Assembly (NCBI RefSeq): GCF_030063415.1
Contig: NZ_JASITA010000025.1
Location: forward strand, 52,774-116,773
Source of the DNA: Streptomyces sp. H27-C3
GTDB lineage: Bacteria; Actinomycetota; Actinomycetes; Streptomycetales; Streptomycetaceae
Direction of reading: 5' to 3'
DNA: 64,000 nt
Below, one piece after another: positions 37,319-46,113 of this stretch. Each line of letters starts with the position of its first letter. Within the stretch, counting starts at the first letter, position 1. Under the pieces are notes generated by a model, which was not told the origin of the DNA, ran no database searches, and was given only the letters and a program-made list of their open reading frames with translations. The position numbers and the translations under genes are program-made.

Positions 37319-37930
37319 TCACTTCGTCGAGGGGCAGTCGCAGGTGGGCTCCGGGTCCGCGGTGACGGTGGTCGTGACGGTCACGCTGGGCCGGGGCTGG
37401 TCGTCGCTCGGCGGACGCGGGGCCGGGGTGGTGGTCGGCGGGGCCGAGGTCCGCGTCGGCTCGTACGTGATGGGCGGCGTCGGATTCCTGGTGGTCGGCG
37501 CGGCTTCGCAGTTGCCGAGGACATTGGCCTGGAAGACGGTTTTGGTGCCGACCCTGGCAGTCAGGTCGCCGCGCACGCAGCGCCCGTCGCGCTCCTCGGT
37601 CACCTTGCCCTCGATACGGATCTCCTGCCCGCCTTTGGTCTCGCCCTCGCACTTGACGGACGCGACACTGCGGGCGGAGCTGGTCGGGGCCGTGGTGCTC
37701 GTGTCGACCCTGCGGCCCTCGCCGACGGTCGCCGTGCAGCTCATCCACCGCACATCGACCCCGGCGCGCTCCAGCGTGCGCGTGCCGGTCTGGTCGGTGG
37801 TCATGGCCACGGCCACCGAGCTCATCCCGTCCACTCCCGGCTCGCAGGCCGGGACCGCCACAACTGCCGCACCGGCGAGGCCGATTGCCGCCAGGGTGTG
37901 CCGGTGCCGTATTCGCCTCAATGCCCCCAT
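37319..37930 (-). CDS. Secreted lipoprotein, unknown function
   Basis: 203 residues (MGALRRIRHRHTLAAIGLAGAAVVAVPACEPGVDG). A basic start, hydrophobic stretch and lipobox AVPAC put the lipid-bound Cys near residue 29. A conserved-looking core, MSSVAVAMTTDQTGTRTLERAGVDVRWMSCTATV, is followed by a Pro/Thr-rich tail (about 145-203) that would reach through the wall. Cys pairs could form disulfides. I do not recognise a named domain. Confidence 0.75.
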   Translation of the reverse strand: MGALRRIRHRHTLAAIGLAGAAVVAVPACEPGVDGMSSVAVAMTTDQTGTRTLERAGVDVRWMSCTATVGEGRRVDTSTTAPTSSARSVASVKCEGETKGGQEIRIEGKVTEERDGRCVRGDLTARVGTKTVFQANVLGNCEAAPTTRNPTPPITYEPTRTSAPPTTTPAPRPPSDDQPRPSVTVTTTVTADPEPTCDCPSTK

Positions 37931-38032
37931 GGTCGCCAGCCTCCCACCCGTCGGCCGGATGGAAAAGACAGGTTGCGGCCACGTCCTCGCGCGCCCGGTC
38001 GACCGGCCTCGATCAGCCCGGACCGGCGTAGG

Positions 38033-38425
38033 TCAGCCTTGCATCAGCAGCCACTCCTGAAGCTCCACGAGGTTGCCCTCGGGGTCCTTCAGGTGCGCCA
38101 CGCGCATCCGGTCGGTCAGCGGGGCGGGCCCGTGCACGAGGTCGGCGCCGCGGCCGGCGATCTCCTGGCAGTAACGGTCGAGGTCATCGACGCGCAGCAC
38201 CACGAGCGAGCGGTGGCCGTCCGGCACGTCGGCCAGCTCACCGAGGACCTCGGCCATCATGGCGCGGTCCTGGAGAGCGATCCCGGCGGAGCCCCCGGGT
38301 GGCGAGAACTTCTCGTACGGGCCGCTCGCGAAGCCCGACTGCGGTGTCAGGCCGAGCACTTCGCCGTAGAAGCGGTAGCAGGCGGGAAAGTCCGAGACGA
38401 GCAGCCGGACCTGGGCGAGTTCCAT
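38033..38425 (-). CDS. Glyoxalase/VOC superfamily protein
   Basis: 130 residues from the ATG at 38425 with AAGGACA before it. Two beta-alpha-beta-beta-beta units typical of the vicinal oxygen chelate fold: MELAQVRLLVSDFPACYRFYGEVLGLTP and SLVVLRVDDLDRYCQEIAGRGAD...HLKDPEGNLVELQEW. The Glu of LVELQEW fits a metal ligand of the second half; the first-half ligand is unclear. Substrate unknown. It follows rsmE in the same direction, 56 bases apart. Confidence 0.85.
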   Translation of the reverse strand: MELAQVRLLVSDFPACYRFYGEVLGLTPQSGFASGPYEKFSPPGGSAGIALQDRAMMAEVLGELADVPDGHRSLVVLRVDDLDRYCQEIAGRGADLVHGPAPLTDRMRVAHLKDPEGNLVELQEWLLMQG

Positions 38426-38481
38426 CACAGTGTCCTTCCTGGGGGACGGATCCTCGGGAAGGATCCTGGCGACGGACCGGG

Positions 38482-39231
38482 TCAGGACCAGCGGCCGGTG
38501 CGCCCGAGGAGCAGCGCGGCGGCGGCGGTTCCGGCGGTGGAGGTACGCAGCACACTCGGACCCAGCCGGTACGGCTCGGCCCCGGCCTGCGCGAAGAGCG
38601 CCAGCTCGTCCGGGGAAACGCCCCCTTCGGGGCCGACGACCAGCACGATCGTTCCCGCGTCGGGGAGTTGGGCGGTGGCCAGGGCCTCGCTGCCCACCGA
38701 AGGGTCCTCGTGCAGGACGGCCGCGAAGTCGGCGGTGGCCAGAAGTGCGCCCACCTGCTTGGTGCTCATGACATCGGCAACCTCGGGGAAGCGCACCCGG
38801 CGCGACTGCTTGCCCGCCTCGCGGGCCGTCGCGCGCCACTTGGCCAGGGCCTTGAGGCCGCGGTCGCCCCTCCACTGCGTGATGCAGCGGGACGCGTGCC
38901 ACGGCACGATCGCGTCGACCCCGGTCTCCGTCATGGTCTCGACGGCCACTTCGCCGCGGTCGCCCTTGGGGAGGGCCTGGACAACGGTGAGGCGGGGCGC
39001 GGGTGTTGGCTCCTCGGACACCGAGTCCAGCTGGACCACCAGCCGGTCCTTGTCCTCGGTCGCCAGTACGACGCACTCCGCCCAGCTGCCGCGGCCGTCC
39101 GTCAGGACGACGTCCTCACCGGCGTGCAGCCGCTTCACGGTGACGGCGTGCCGCCCCTCGGGCCCGTCCAGCACAAACCTGCCTCCGGGCCCCGAAGCCA
39201 GCTTGTCGACGACGAAGACCGGCGCCGTCAT
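38482..39231 (-). CDS. rsmE: 16S rRNA (uracil-1498-N3) methyltransferase
   Basis: Methylates U1498 of 16S rRNA with SAM. 249 residues from the ATG at 39231 (MTAPVFVVDKLASGPGGRFVLDG). An N-terminal PUA-like domain and a C-terminal SPOUT knot: LVVGPEGGVSPDEL (about 205-218) and LGPSVLRTSTAGTAAAALLLG (about 228-248) are the SAM-binding knot motifs. Its ATG overlaps the nitronate monooxygenase stop (ATGA), so they are coupled. Confidence 0.95.
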   Translation of the reverse strand: MTAPVFVVDKLASGPGGRFVLDGPEGRHAVTVKRLHAGEDVVLTDGRGSWAECVVLATEDKDRLVVQLDSVSEEPTPAPRLTVVQALPKGDRGEVAVETMTETGVDAIVPWHASRCITQWRGDRGLKALAKWRATAREAGKQSRRVRFPEVADVMSTKQVGALLATADFAAVLHEDPSVGSEALATAQLPDAGTIVLVVGPEGGVSPDELALFAQAGAEPYRLGPSVLRTSTAGTAAAALLLGRTGRWS

Positions 39232-40328
39232 GACGCCTCGCCGCGCTTCACCGGCGCCGAGACGTCCCGCAGGGCCAGCTCGGCCCGCGCGGCGTCGGTC
39301 TCCGCCGCCAGGACCTCGACCAGCTGTCCTGCGGGCATCTCGCGCGCCATCCGGTGCCCCTGGCCGGCCCACAGGGCCATGCCCTGGGCGTCGCCCGCCT
39401 TGGCCGCGGCCTTGCGCAGGCCGGAGGTGATGTGGTGCACCTGGGGGTAGGCGGCGGGGGCGTACGGGCCGTGCTCGCGCATGAAGCGGTTGACGAGGCC
39501 GCGGGCGGGGCGGCCGGAGAAGGCGCGGGTCAGTTCCGTGCGTACGAACAGCGGATTCGTCATGGCCTGCTTGTGCAGGGCGTTGGCGCCTGACTCGGGA
39601 CAGACCAGGAACGCCGTACCGAGCTGCGCGGCCTCCGCGCCCAGCGCGAGAACCGCCGCGATCTGCGCGCCGCGCATCAGGCCGCCCGCCGCGATGATCG
39701 GCAGCTGTATGGTCTCGCGGACCTGCGTGATCAGGGACAGCAGGCCGATCCCGGTGCCGTCGCTCTGCGGGTCGTCGCGGTGCGTGCCCTGGTGGCCGCC
39801 GGCCTCGATGCCCTGCACACACACGGCGTCGGCGCCGGACCACTGCGCGGCCTGGGCCTCTTCGGGGGTGGTGACCGTCACGACGGTGAAGGTGCCGACC
39901 TTGGCGAAGGAGTCGAGTACGGGACGGGCGGGGCAGCCGAAGGTGAAGGAGATGATGGGGACGGGATCGTCGAGGAGGATGGCTAGCTTCGCCTCGTAGC
40001 CGTCGTCGGAGCCGCCGTCGGTCTCGCCGAGAGGGGTCTCGTACCAGCCGGCCTCGCCCGCGAGCTGATGGCGGTACACCTCGATGGAGGCCGGGTCGGC
40101 GTAGTTGGGCTGCGGCATGAAGAGGTTGACGCCGAAGGGCCGGGTCGTCAGCCCCCGCAGCTGCTTGATCTCCTCGTACATGCCGTCGGCGGTCTTGTAA
40201 CCGGCGGCCAGGAAACCGAGACCACCGGCCTCGGAGACCGCTGCGACCAGCTGAGGACACGATGCGCCGCCCGCCATGGGGGCCTGCACGATCGGAAAGC
40301 GACAGAGATCGGTCAGTGCGGAGGACAT
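39228..40328 (-). CDS. Nitronate monooxygenase (NPD-type)
   Basis: A FMN enzyme that oxidises nitronates such as propionate-3-nitronate, protecting respiration. 366 residues. The TIM barrel has IVQAPMAGGASCPQLVAAVSEAGGLGFLAAGYKT, GVNLFMP, ISFTFGCP, the catalytic-type VQGIEAGGHQGTH (His about 180), IIAAGGLMRGAQIAAVLALGAEAAQLGTAFL. Good length. Stop overlaps rsmE by four bases. Confidence 0.9.
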   Translation of the reverse strand: MSSALTDLCRFPIVQAPMAGGASCPQLVAAVSEAGGLGFLAAGYKTADGMYEEIKQLRGLTTRPFGVNLFMPQPNYADPASIEVYRHQLAGEAGWYETPLGETDGGSDDGYEAKLAILLDDPVPIISFTFGCPARPVLDSFAKVGTFTVVTVTTPEEAQAAQWSGADAVCVQGIEAGGHQGTHRDDPQSDGTGIGLLSLITQVRETIQLPIIAAGGLMRGAQIAAVLALGAEAAQLGTAFLVCPESGANALHKQAMTNPLFVRTELTRAFSGRPARGLVNRFMREHGPYAPAAYPQVHHITSGLRKAAAKAGDAQGMALWAGQGHRMAREMPAGQLVEVLAAETDAARAELALRDVSAPVKRGEAS

Positions 40329-40436
40329 GAACGCATCGTTTCATGTCCTCCGCACTCCGCCGAATCCGGCCGTGCGCCCCGCGAGGCGCACGACGCCGAC
40401 GGCGGAGCGCAACCTGCGGCAGGGCCGACGGGCGTC

Positions 40437-40483
40437 GGCCGGGTCGGCCGGGGGCGATACCCAGCCCCCCGGCCGACCCGGCC
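40437..40483 (-). terminator. 18-bp hairpin downstream of dnaJ
   Basis: Bases 40437-40454 and 40466-40483 pair perfectly over an 11-base loop. On the minus strand this lies past the dnaJ stop and its duplicated tail and just before the nitronate monooxygenase start at 40328, so it likely keeps dnaJ transcripts from running on. No U-run. Confidence 0.6.
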
Positions 40484-40655
40484 ACGAGCCGCGTCAGCGG
40501 CCGTTGAACGCGTCCTTCAGCCGGGAGAACAACCCCTGCTGCCCGGGCTGACTGAGTCCCCCCGGGGGGAACCCCCGGACCCCCGGCCACGAGCCGCGTC
40601 AGCGGCCGTTGAACGCGTCCTTCAGCCGGGAGAACAACCCCTGCTGCCCGGGCTG
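40477..40655. repeat. 74-bp direct duplication of the dnaJ 3' end
   Basis: Bases 40477-40550 and 40582-40655 are identical over 74 bp, 105 bp apart. The second copy contains the last 18 codons of dnaJ and its stop; the first is a spare copy beyond the gene. It sits directly beside the terminator hairpin. Confidence 0.9.
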
Positions 40656-41732
40656 GAACTGCCCGATGGGGCGTTCCTCGCCGCGCAGCTTCGCGAACTG
40701 GCGCAGCAGGTCCTCCTGCTGCGGGTCCAGCTTCTGCGGGGTCAGCACCTCGACGTGCACGATCAGGTCGCCCCGGCCACCACCCCGCAGATGCGTGATG
40801 CCACGCCCGTGCAGCGGGATCGACTGGCCCGACTGCGAACCGGGCCGGATGTCGATCTCCTCGATGCCGTCCAGCGACTCCAGCGGCACCTTCGTGCCGA
40901 GCGCCGCCGCCGTCATCGGGATGGTGACCGTGCAGTGGAGATCGTCGCCGCGCCGCTGGAACACCGCGTGCGGCAGCTCGTGGATCTCGACGTACAGATC
41001 GCCCGCCGGGCCGCCGCCGGGGCCGACTTCGCCCTCGCCGGCCAGCTGGATCCTGGTGCCGTTGTCGACACCGGCCGGGATCTTGACCGTGAGCGTGCGG
41101 CGGGACCGCACCCGGCCGTCGCCCGCGCACTCCGGGCACGGCGTCGGCACGACCGTGCCGAAGCCCTGGCACTGGGGGCACGGCCGCGAGGTCATGACCT
41201 GGCCCAGGAAGGACCGGGTGACCTGCGACACCTCGCCACGACCGCGACACATGTCACAGGTCTGCGCGGAGGTGCCCGGCGCGGCGCCCTCACCGCTGCA
41301 GGTCGTGCACACGATGGCCGTGTCGACCTGAATTTCCTTGGTCGTGCCGAAGGCCGCCTCATTGAGGTCGATCTCCAGCCGGATCATCGCGTCCTGGCCG
41401 CGCCGCGTCCGCGACCTCGGCCCGCGCTGGGACGCCGTTCCGAAGAAAGCGTCCATGATGTCCGAGAAGTTCCCGAAGCCGCCCTGGCCGAAGCCGCCGG
41501 CTCCGCCGCCCGCCTGCGAGAGCGGGTCGCCACCGAGGTCGTAGACCTGCTTCTTCTGCGGGTCCGACAACACCTCGTAGGCGGCGTTGATCTCCTTGAA
41601 GCGTTCTTGTGTCTTGGGGTCAGGATTGACATCCGGGTGCAGCTCGCGGGCGAGCCGACGGAATGCCTTCTTGATCTCGTCCTGGGAAGCGTCGCGGCGC
41701 ACGCCGAGTACGGCGTAGTAGTCCGTGGCCAC
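40599..41732 (-). CDS. dnaJ: Chaperone DnaJ (second, hrcA-linked)
   Basis: 377 residues, start GTG at 41732 (VATDYYAVLGVRRDASQDEIKKAFRRL). J-domain with the HPD motif HPDVNPD (about 32), a Gly-rich GGGAGGFGQGGFGNFSD linker, and the zinc region with four CxxCxGxG-type repeats: CTTCSGEG, CDMCRGRG, CPQCQGFG and CPECAGDG. It stimulates DnaK ATPase. The GTG directly abuts the hrcA stop, so it is the second gene of a heat-shock pair under the CIRCE at 42786. Confidence 0.96.
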   Translation of the reverse strand: MATDYYAVLGVRRDASQDEIKKAFRRLARELHPDVNPDPKTQERFKEINAAYEVLSDPQKKQVYDLGGDPLSQAGGGAGGFGQGGFGNFSDIMDAFFGTASQRGPRSRTRRGQDAMIRLEIDLNEAAFGTTKEIQVDTAIVCTTCSGEGAAPGTSAQTCDMCRGRGEVSQVTRSFLGQVMTSRPCPQCQGFGTVVPTPCPECAGDGRVRSRRTLTVKIPAGVDNGTRIQLAGEGEVGPGGGPAGDLYVEIHELPHAVFQRRGDDLHCTVTIPMTAAALGTKVPLESLDGIEEIDIRPGSQSGQSIPLHGRGITHLRGGGRGDLIVHVEVLTPQKLDPQQEDLLRQFAKLRGEERPIGQFQPGQQGLFSRLKDAFNGR

Positions 41733-42749
41733 TTACGACTCCGCCAGGATCTGTCCGACGTAACGTGCCACTGCGCGTACCGCTCCCATCGTTCCGGGGT
41801 AGTCCATGCGGGTCGGTCCGACCACGCCGAGTTTGGCGACTGCCTCGTCGCCCGAACCGTAGCCGACTGCGACGACGGACGTGGAACTCAGCCCCTCATG
41901 GGCGTTCTCATGACCGATTCGTACGGTCATGGTCGAATCTGTTGCCTCACCCAGCAGCTTGAGGAGGACGACCTGCTCCTCAAGTGCTTCCAGCACCGGC
42001 CGGATGGTGAGAGGAAAATCATGTCCGAATCGGGTGAGATTGGCGGTGCCGCCGATCATCAGCCGCTCCTCGGTCTCCTCGACCAGAGTCTCCAGGAGAG
42101 AGGACAGAACTGTCGAAACGGTTCCTCTGTCGTCCGTGTCGAAGGATTCCGGGAGATCCTGCACCAGTTGCGGTACGTCCGCGAAACGGCGCCCGACGAC
42201 CCGGCTGTTGAGCCGGGCGCGCAGATCGGCCAGCGAGGCCTCCCCGAAGGGCGCCGGGCAGTCGATCATGCGCTGCTCGACCCGTCCGGTGTCCGTGATC
42301 AGCACGAGCATCAGGCGGGCGGGGACCAGTGCGAGCAATTCCACGTGGCGCACCGTCGAGCGGGTGAGCGACGGGTACTGCACGACGGCGACCTGCCGGG
42401 TCAGCTGCGCGAGCAGCCGGACCGTGCGGGCCACCACGTCGTCGAGGTCCAGTGCTTCGTCCAGGAAGCTGTGGATCGCGCGGCGCTCGGGCGTCGACAG
42501 GGGCTTGACCCCCGCGAGCCGGTCCACGAACAGGCGGTACCCCTTGTCCGTCGGAATCCGCCCCGCGCTGGTGTGCGGCTGGGCGATGAAACCCTCGTCC
42601 TCCAGGGCGGCCATGTCATTGCGGACCGTGGCCGGGGAGACACCGAGCTTGTGCCGCTGGGTGAGCGCCTTGGAGCCCACCGGCTCCTCGGTGCCCACAT
42701 AGTCCTGGACGATGGCGCGCAGCACCTCGAGTCTGCGTTCGCTGAGCAT
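41733..42749 (-). CDS. hrcA: Heat-inducible repressor HrcA
   Basis: 338 residues from the ATG at 42749 (MLSERRLEVLRAIVQDYVGTEEPVG). N-terminal winged helix with KALTQRHKLGVSPATVRNDMAALEDEGFIAQPHTSAGRIPTDKGYR (about 28-73). The C-terminal part is a GAF-like dimer domain (FLDEALDLDDVVARTVRLLAQLTRQVAVVQYP). Binds CIRCE (42786-42812), 37 bases upstream, and is released by heat through GroE. It represses itself and dnaJ. Confidence 0.95.
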   Translation of the reverse strand: MLSERRLEVLRAIVQDYVGTEEPVGSKALTQRHKLGVSPATVRNDMAALEDEGFIAQPHTSAGRIPTDKGYRLFVDRLAGVKPLSTPERRAIHSFLDEALDLDDVVARTVRLLAQLTRQVAVVQYPSLTRSTVRHVELLALVPARLMLVLITDTGRVEQRMIDCPAPFGEASLADLRARLNSRVVGRRFADVPQLVQDLPESFDTDDRGTVSTVLSSLLETLVEETEERLMIGGTANLTRFGHDFPLTIRPVLEALEEQVVLLKLLGEATDSTMTVRIGHENAHEGLSSTSVVAVGYGSGDEAVAKLGVVGPTRMDYPGTMGAVRAVARYVGQILAES

Positions 42750-42785
42750 GGCGCACACCTCCAGCTGTCGGTCGTCGGCTTCTAC

Positions 42786-42812
42786 TTGGCACTCGCTGCG
42801 GGTGAGTGCCAG
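42786..42812. promoter_or_regulatory. CIRCE element of hrcA-dnaJ
   Basis: TTGGCACTC, nine bases, GAGTGCCAG: the CIRCE inverted repeat (consensus TTAGCACTC-N9-GAGTGCTAA) with the GC-variant third base of Streptomyces. Upstream on the minus strand, TACACT at 42828-42833 fits a -10 and TTGCTA at 42853-42858 a -35, spacer 19. Confidence 0.9.
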
Positions 42813-42934
42813 CAAATCTCCCTGGCCAGTGTACGGCGGGGAGGTACGCCCCTAGCAAGGGCGGCCGGTCACGATGTCGCACGACGGCGCTGTTCAGCGG
42901 GCGGAATGGGCCCGGGTGGGTCTAGCGTCGCGGT

Positions 42935-43657
42935 ATGGACGTGAGTTGGGAAGAGGCAGGGTGGGAGCGGGTCGCACCGGGGGTGGGGCGGCGGCGCATG
43001 CCCGGGTGGGACGCGACGGTCGGGCTGGTCGCGGGCACCGGCAGGGCCCTGATGATCGACAGCGGCTCGACCCTCAGGGAGGGCGCCGAGCTGCGCACCC
43101 AGGCGCAGTCCCTGCTGGGTCACCGGGTGACGCATGTCGCGCTGACCCATTCCCACTTCGATCATGTGCTGGGCACGGCGGTGTTCTCGGGCGCCGAGGT
43201 GTTCGGGGCGGCGGGCCTGGACGAGTTCCTCGGGCGGAGCCGGGACGCGGTGCGCGACAGTGCGGTGCGTCACGGCGTCGCGGCGGCCGAGGCCGCGGAG
43301 GCGGCCGACCTGCTGGTCGCGCCGCAGCACACCGTCTGCGGCGACTGGACGCTGGACCTGGGCGGCGGCCGGCAGGTGCTCCTGGTGAACGTGGGCCCGG
43401 GGCACAGCGGTCACGACCTGGCGGTCCTGGTGCCCGGCAGCCCCCAGGTCGTCTTCTGCGGCGATCTGGTCGAGGAGTCGGGCGAGCCGCAGGCCGGTTC
43501 GGACGCGCACCCGTCCCGGTGGCCGGCCGCGCTGGACCGGCTGCTCGCGCTGGGCGGCGAGAACGCCGTGTACGTGCCGGGGCACGGGGCGGTCGTCGAC
43601 GCGGCCTTCGTACGCGCCCAGCGGGACACTCTGGCGGCCCGCTTCGGCGTGTCCTGA
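42935..43657 (+). CDS. MBL-fold metallo-hydrolase
   Basis: 240 residues. The metal motif is THSHFDHVLGTAVF (about 67-80, HxHxDH), then GPGHSGHDLAVLVPG (His about 163), VVFCGDLV (Asp) and VYVPGHGAVVD (His about 214). The five metal ligands are all visible. Sequence is closest in look to small MBL hydrolases of hydroxyacylglutathione/lactonase type; the substrate is open. Divergent from hrcA, 185 bases away. Confidence 0.88.
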   Translation: MDVSWEEAGWERVAPGVGRRRMPGWDATVGLVAGTGRALMIDSGSTLREGAELRTQAQSLLGHRVTHVALTHSHFDHVLGTAVFSGAEVFGAAGLDEFLGRSRDAVRDSAVRHGVAAAEAAEAADLLVAPQHTVCGDWTLDLGGGRQVLLVNVGPGHSGHDLAVLVPGSPQVVFCGDLVEESGEPQAGSDAHPSRWPAALDRLLALGGENAVYVPGHGAVVDAAFVRAQRDTLAARFGVS

Positions 43658-43695
43658 CGTCACCCCTGAGCGGGACCCGGGGATATCGTCGGCCA

Positions 43696-44529
43696 ATGCG
43701 CAGTCGACAGTACGGGCCCGATCTCACCCCGCCGTGGAAGAAGACCGCCCCCGCTCCCGAAGTGGCCGCCGAGCACGAGCTTGTCGTGGAGGAGGTCACC
43801 ACGGGCTTCTGCGGTGCGGTGGTCCGCTGCGAGAAGACGGCACAGGGCCCGACGGTCACCCTGGAGGACCGCCACGGCAAGCACCGGGTGTTCCCGATGG
43901 AGCCGCGCGGCTTCCTCCTGGAGGGCCGCCCGGTCACGCTGGTACGCCCCGGCGCGGCGACCCCCGTCCCCTCCCGCCCCACCCGCACGGCGTCGGGCTC
44001 GGTCGCGGTGCCGGGGGCACGCGCCAGGGTCGCGCGCGCCGGGCGCATTTATGTGGAGGGCCGCCACGACGCGGAACTCGTCGAGCGGGTCTGGGGCGAC
44101 GACCTGCGCATCGAGGGCGTGGTCGTGGAGTACCTGGAGGGAATCGACGACCTCCCGGCAATCGTCGAGGCCTTCGCCCCGGCTCCAGACGCCCGACTGG
44201 GCATCCTGGTCGACCACCTGGTCCCGGGTTCGAAGGAGTCACGCATCGCGGCGCAGGTCTCGGACGCGAGCGTGTTGGTCGTCGGCCACCCGTACATCGA
44301 CGTGTGGGAGGCCGTGAAGCCCTCCGCGGTAGCGATCCCCGCCTGGCCGAGGGTGCCGCGCGGCCAGGACTGGAAGACGGGCGTGTGCCGGTCGCTGGGC
44401 TGGCCGGAGAACACGGGGGCGGCGTGGCAGCGCATCCTGGCGTCGGTCCACTCGTACAGGGACCTGGAGCCGGAATTGCTGGGCAGAGTGGAAGAACTGA
44501 TCGACTTCGTCACGGCGCCCACGCCGTAG
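43696..44529 (+). CDS. DUF3097 family protein
   Basis: 277 residues (MRSRQYGPDLTPPWKKTAPAP). DUF3097 is an actinobacteria-specific family often near hrcA-dnaJ and hemW. The middle has a TOPRIM-like look: RIYVEGRHDAELVERVWGDDLRIEGVVVEYLEGIDDLPAIV then LGILVDHLVPGSKESR, with acidic residues spaced as in a metal-binding catalytic site (E in VEGRHD, D in LVDH). That suggests a nucleic acid role, but this is inference. It follows the MBL gene by 38 bases. Confidence 0.85.
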   Translation: MRSRQYGPDLTPPWKKTAPAPEVAAEHELVVEEVTTGFCGAVVRCEKTAQGPTVTLEDRHGKHRVFPMEPRGFLLEGRPVTLVRPGAATPVPSRPTRTASGSVAVPGARARVARAGRIYVEGRHDAELVERVWGDDLRIEGVVVEYLEGIDDLPAIVEAFAPAPDARLGILVDHLVPGSKESRIAAQVSDASVLVVGHPYIDVWEAVKPSAVAIPAWPRVPRGQDWKTGVCRSLGWPENTGAAWQRILASVHSYRDLEPELLGRVEELIDFVTAPTP

Positions 44530-44639
44530 GGGCGGAGCCGGCGAGGATGGCCGGCTGGGACAGCTGGCCCGTCGCGACGGGCCAGGAAGCGCACCCGACC
44601 CCCTGCCGTCCCAGCCCTTGCCGAGCCGAAAATCCAGCC

Positions 44640-44704
44640 CCTCCGGCGCTTGAGGAGCGGGGGTCCGGGGGTGGAGCCCCCGGTTTGGGGAAGGGGCGGG
44701 AAGG
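44640..44704. repeat. Composite hairpin intergenic repeat / terminator between convergent genes
   Basis: CCGGGGG (44665-44671) pairs with CCCCCGG (44677-44683), followed by TTTGGGG on the plus strand, and the flanking segment GGAGCGGGGGTCC continues it. This type of short GC hairpin followed by GGTTTGGGG is repeated through Streptomyces intergenic DNA. It can end both DUF3097 and hemW transcripts. Confidence 0.6.
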
Positions 44705-44799
44705 GGATCAGCACCGCAGGCGACCCGCACCCCGACCCCGCACCTCGCCCCGCCGCAGCGCAGGCACCGGCCCCCACACCCGCGCACTCCGCGAAGAGG

Positions 44800-46032
44800 T
44801 CAGTCCACCAGGTCCCGAACCACCGCGTCCGCCAGCAACCGCCCCCGGAGCGTCAGCACGGCCCGCCCGGCCGTGTAAGGGGCGGCCTCCAGGAGCCCGT
44901 CCCTTACCGCCCGCTCCGCCGCGGCCAGCCCCGCGGGGGCGAGCAGCGAGACCGGGCAGCCGTCGACCAGCCGCAGCTCCAGCAGAATCCGCTCGACGCG
45001 CCGGTCCTCCGCCGGGAGCACCTCGCGCCCCGCCCCGGGCGACCGGCCCTCCCCCAGCGCCTGCGCGTACGCGCCGGGGTGCTTGACGTTCCACCACCGC
45101 ACACCGCCCACATGGCTGTGCGCGCCGGGTCCCGCGCCCCACCAGTCCGCGCCGCGCCAGTACAGCTCGTTGTGCAGGCACCGCGCGGCCTCCGAAGTGG
45201 CCCAGTTCGACACCTCGTACCACTCGAAACCGGCCGCGGACAGCGCCGACTCCGTCATCAGATACCGGTCGGCGTGCACATCGTCGTCCGTCATGGGGAC
45301 CTCACCCCGGCGGATCCGCCGCGCCAGCTGGGTCCCTTCCTCCACGATCAGCGCGTAGGCACTGACGTGGTCGGGCCCGGCCCCGATCGCCGCGTCCAGC
45401 GACGCCTGCCAGTCCGCGTCGGACTCCCCCGGCGTGCCGTAGATCAGGTCCAGGTTCACATGCTCGAAGCCCGCCGCCCTGGCCTCCGCGACACACGCCT
45501 CGGGGCGCCCAGGGGTGTGCGTACGGTCCAGGACCTTCAGCACGTGCTGCTTCGCGCTCTGCATCCCGAACGAGACCCGGTTGAAGCCACCCTCCCGCAG
45601 GGCCGCCAGATACGCCGGGTCCACCGAATCCGGGTTCGCCTCGGTCGTGATCTCGGCGTCGTCGGCCAGCCCGAACTCGTCCCGGACTGCCCCCAGCATC
45701 CGTACGAGATCACCCGCCGCCAGCAGGGTCGGCGTACCCCCGCCCACGAACAGGGTCCGTACCGGCCGGGGGTCGTCGCCCAGCACCTTCCGGGCGAGGC
45801 GGATCTCGTCGATCAGCGTGTCTGCGTAGTTGTCCCGGGAGGCCAGCGCACCGCCGGAGCCGCGCAGCTCGGTCGCCGTGTAGGTGTTGAAGTCGCAGTA
45901 GCCGCAGCGGGTCGCACAGTACGGAACATGCAGGTAGAAGCCGAGCGGTCGCTCCCGCGCACCGTCCAGGGCATGGAGAGGCAGCGCCCCGTCGTCGGGC
46001 ACGGGCTCACCATCGGGCAGTACGGAAGGCAT
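44800..46032 (-). CDS. hemW: Radical SAM haem chaperone HemW
   Basis: 410 residues from the ATG at 46032 (MPSVLPDGEPVPDDG). The 4Fe-4S motif HVPYCATRCGYCDFNTYT (about 33-50) has the Cx3Cx2C triad. FVGGGTPTLL, EITTEANPDS, NRVSFGMQSAKQHVLKVLDRTH and VNLDLIYGTPGE are all HemW landmarks. An old name is oxygen-independent coproporphyrinogen oxidase, but the HemW-type context argues for a haem chaperone. The C-terminus is the winged HemN domain. Confidence 0.92.
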   Translation of the reverse strand: MPSVLPDGEPVPDDGALPLHALDGARERPLGFYLHVPYCATRCGYCDFNTYTATELRGSGGALASRDNYADTLIDEIRLARKVLGDDPRPVRTLFVGGGTPTLLAAGDLVRMLGAVRDEFGLADDAEITTEANPDSVDPAYLAALREGGFNRVSFGMQSAKQHVLKVLDRTHTPGRPEACVAEARAAGFEHVNLDLIYGTPGESDADWQASLDAAIGAGPDHVSAYALIVEEGTQLARRIRRGEVPMTDDDVHADRYLMTESALSAAGFEWYEVSNWATSEAARCLHNELYWRGADWWGAGPGAHSHVGGVRWWNVKHPGAYAQALGEGRSPGAGREVLPAEDRRVERILLELRLVDGCPVSLLAPAGLAAAERAVRDGLLEAAPYTAGRAVLTLRGRLLADAVVRDLVD

Positions 46033-46113
46033 TCCCCCAGTGTCCCAGGCCGCCGCAGGTCCCGGCGCCGCCCGGCCAGGGACGGGGGCGCGCATGAGGC
46101 CGGGGGCAGTCCC

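Noticed and set aside
38482..41250. 922-residue minus-strand frame that would fuse rsmE with upstream sequence
   Set aside because: Only the last 249 codons are rsmE. The upstream part is the wrong frame of the nitronate monooxygenase and dnaJ, and a normal start exists at 39231.
44640..44704. A further copy of the 160-bp mobile element
   Set aside because: It is a short GC hairpin followed by GGTTTGGGG of the common intergenic type; it has neither the CGACCT ends nor the GACGCGGAGCGTC core, and no target duplication.
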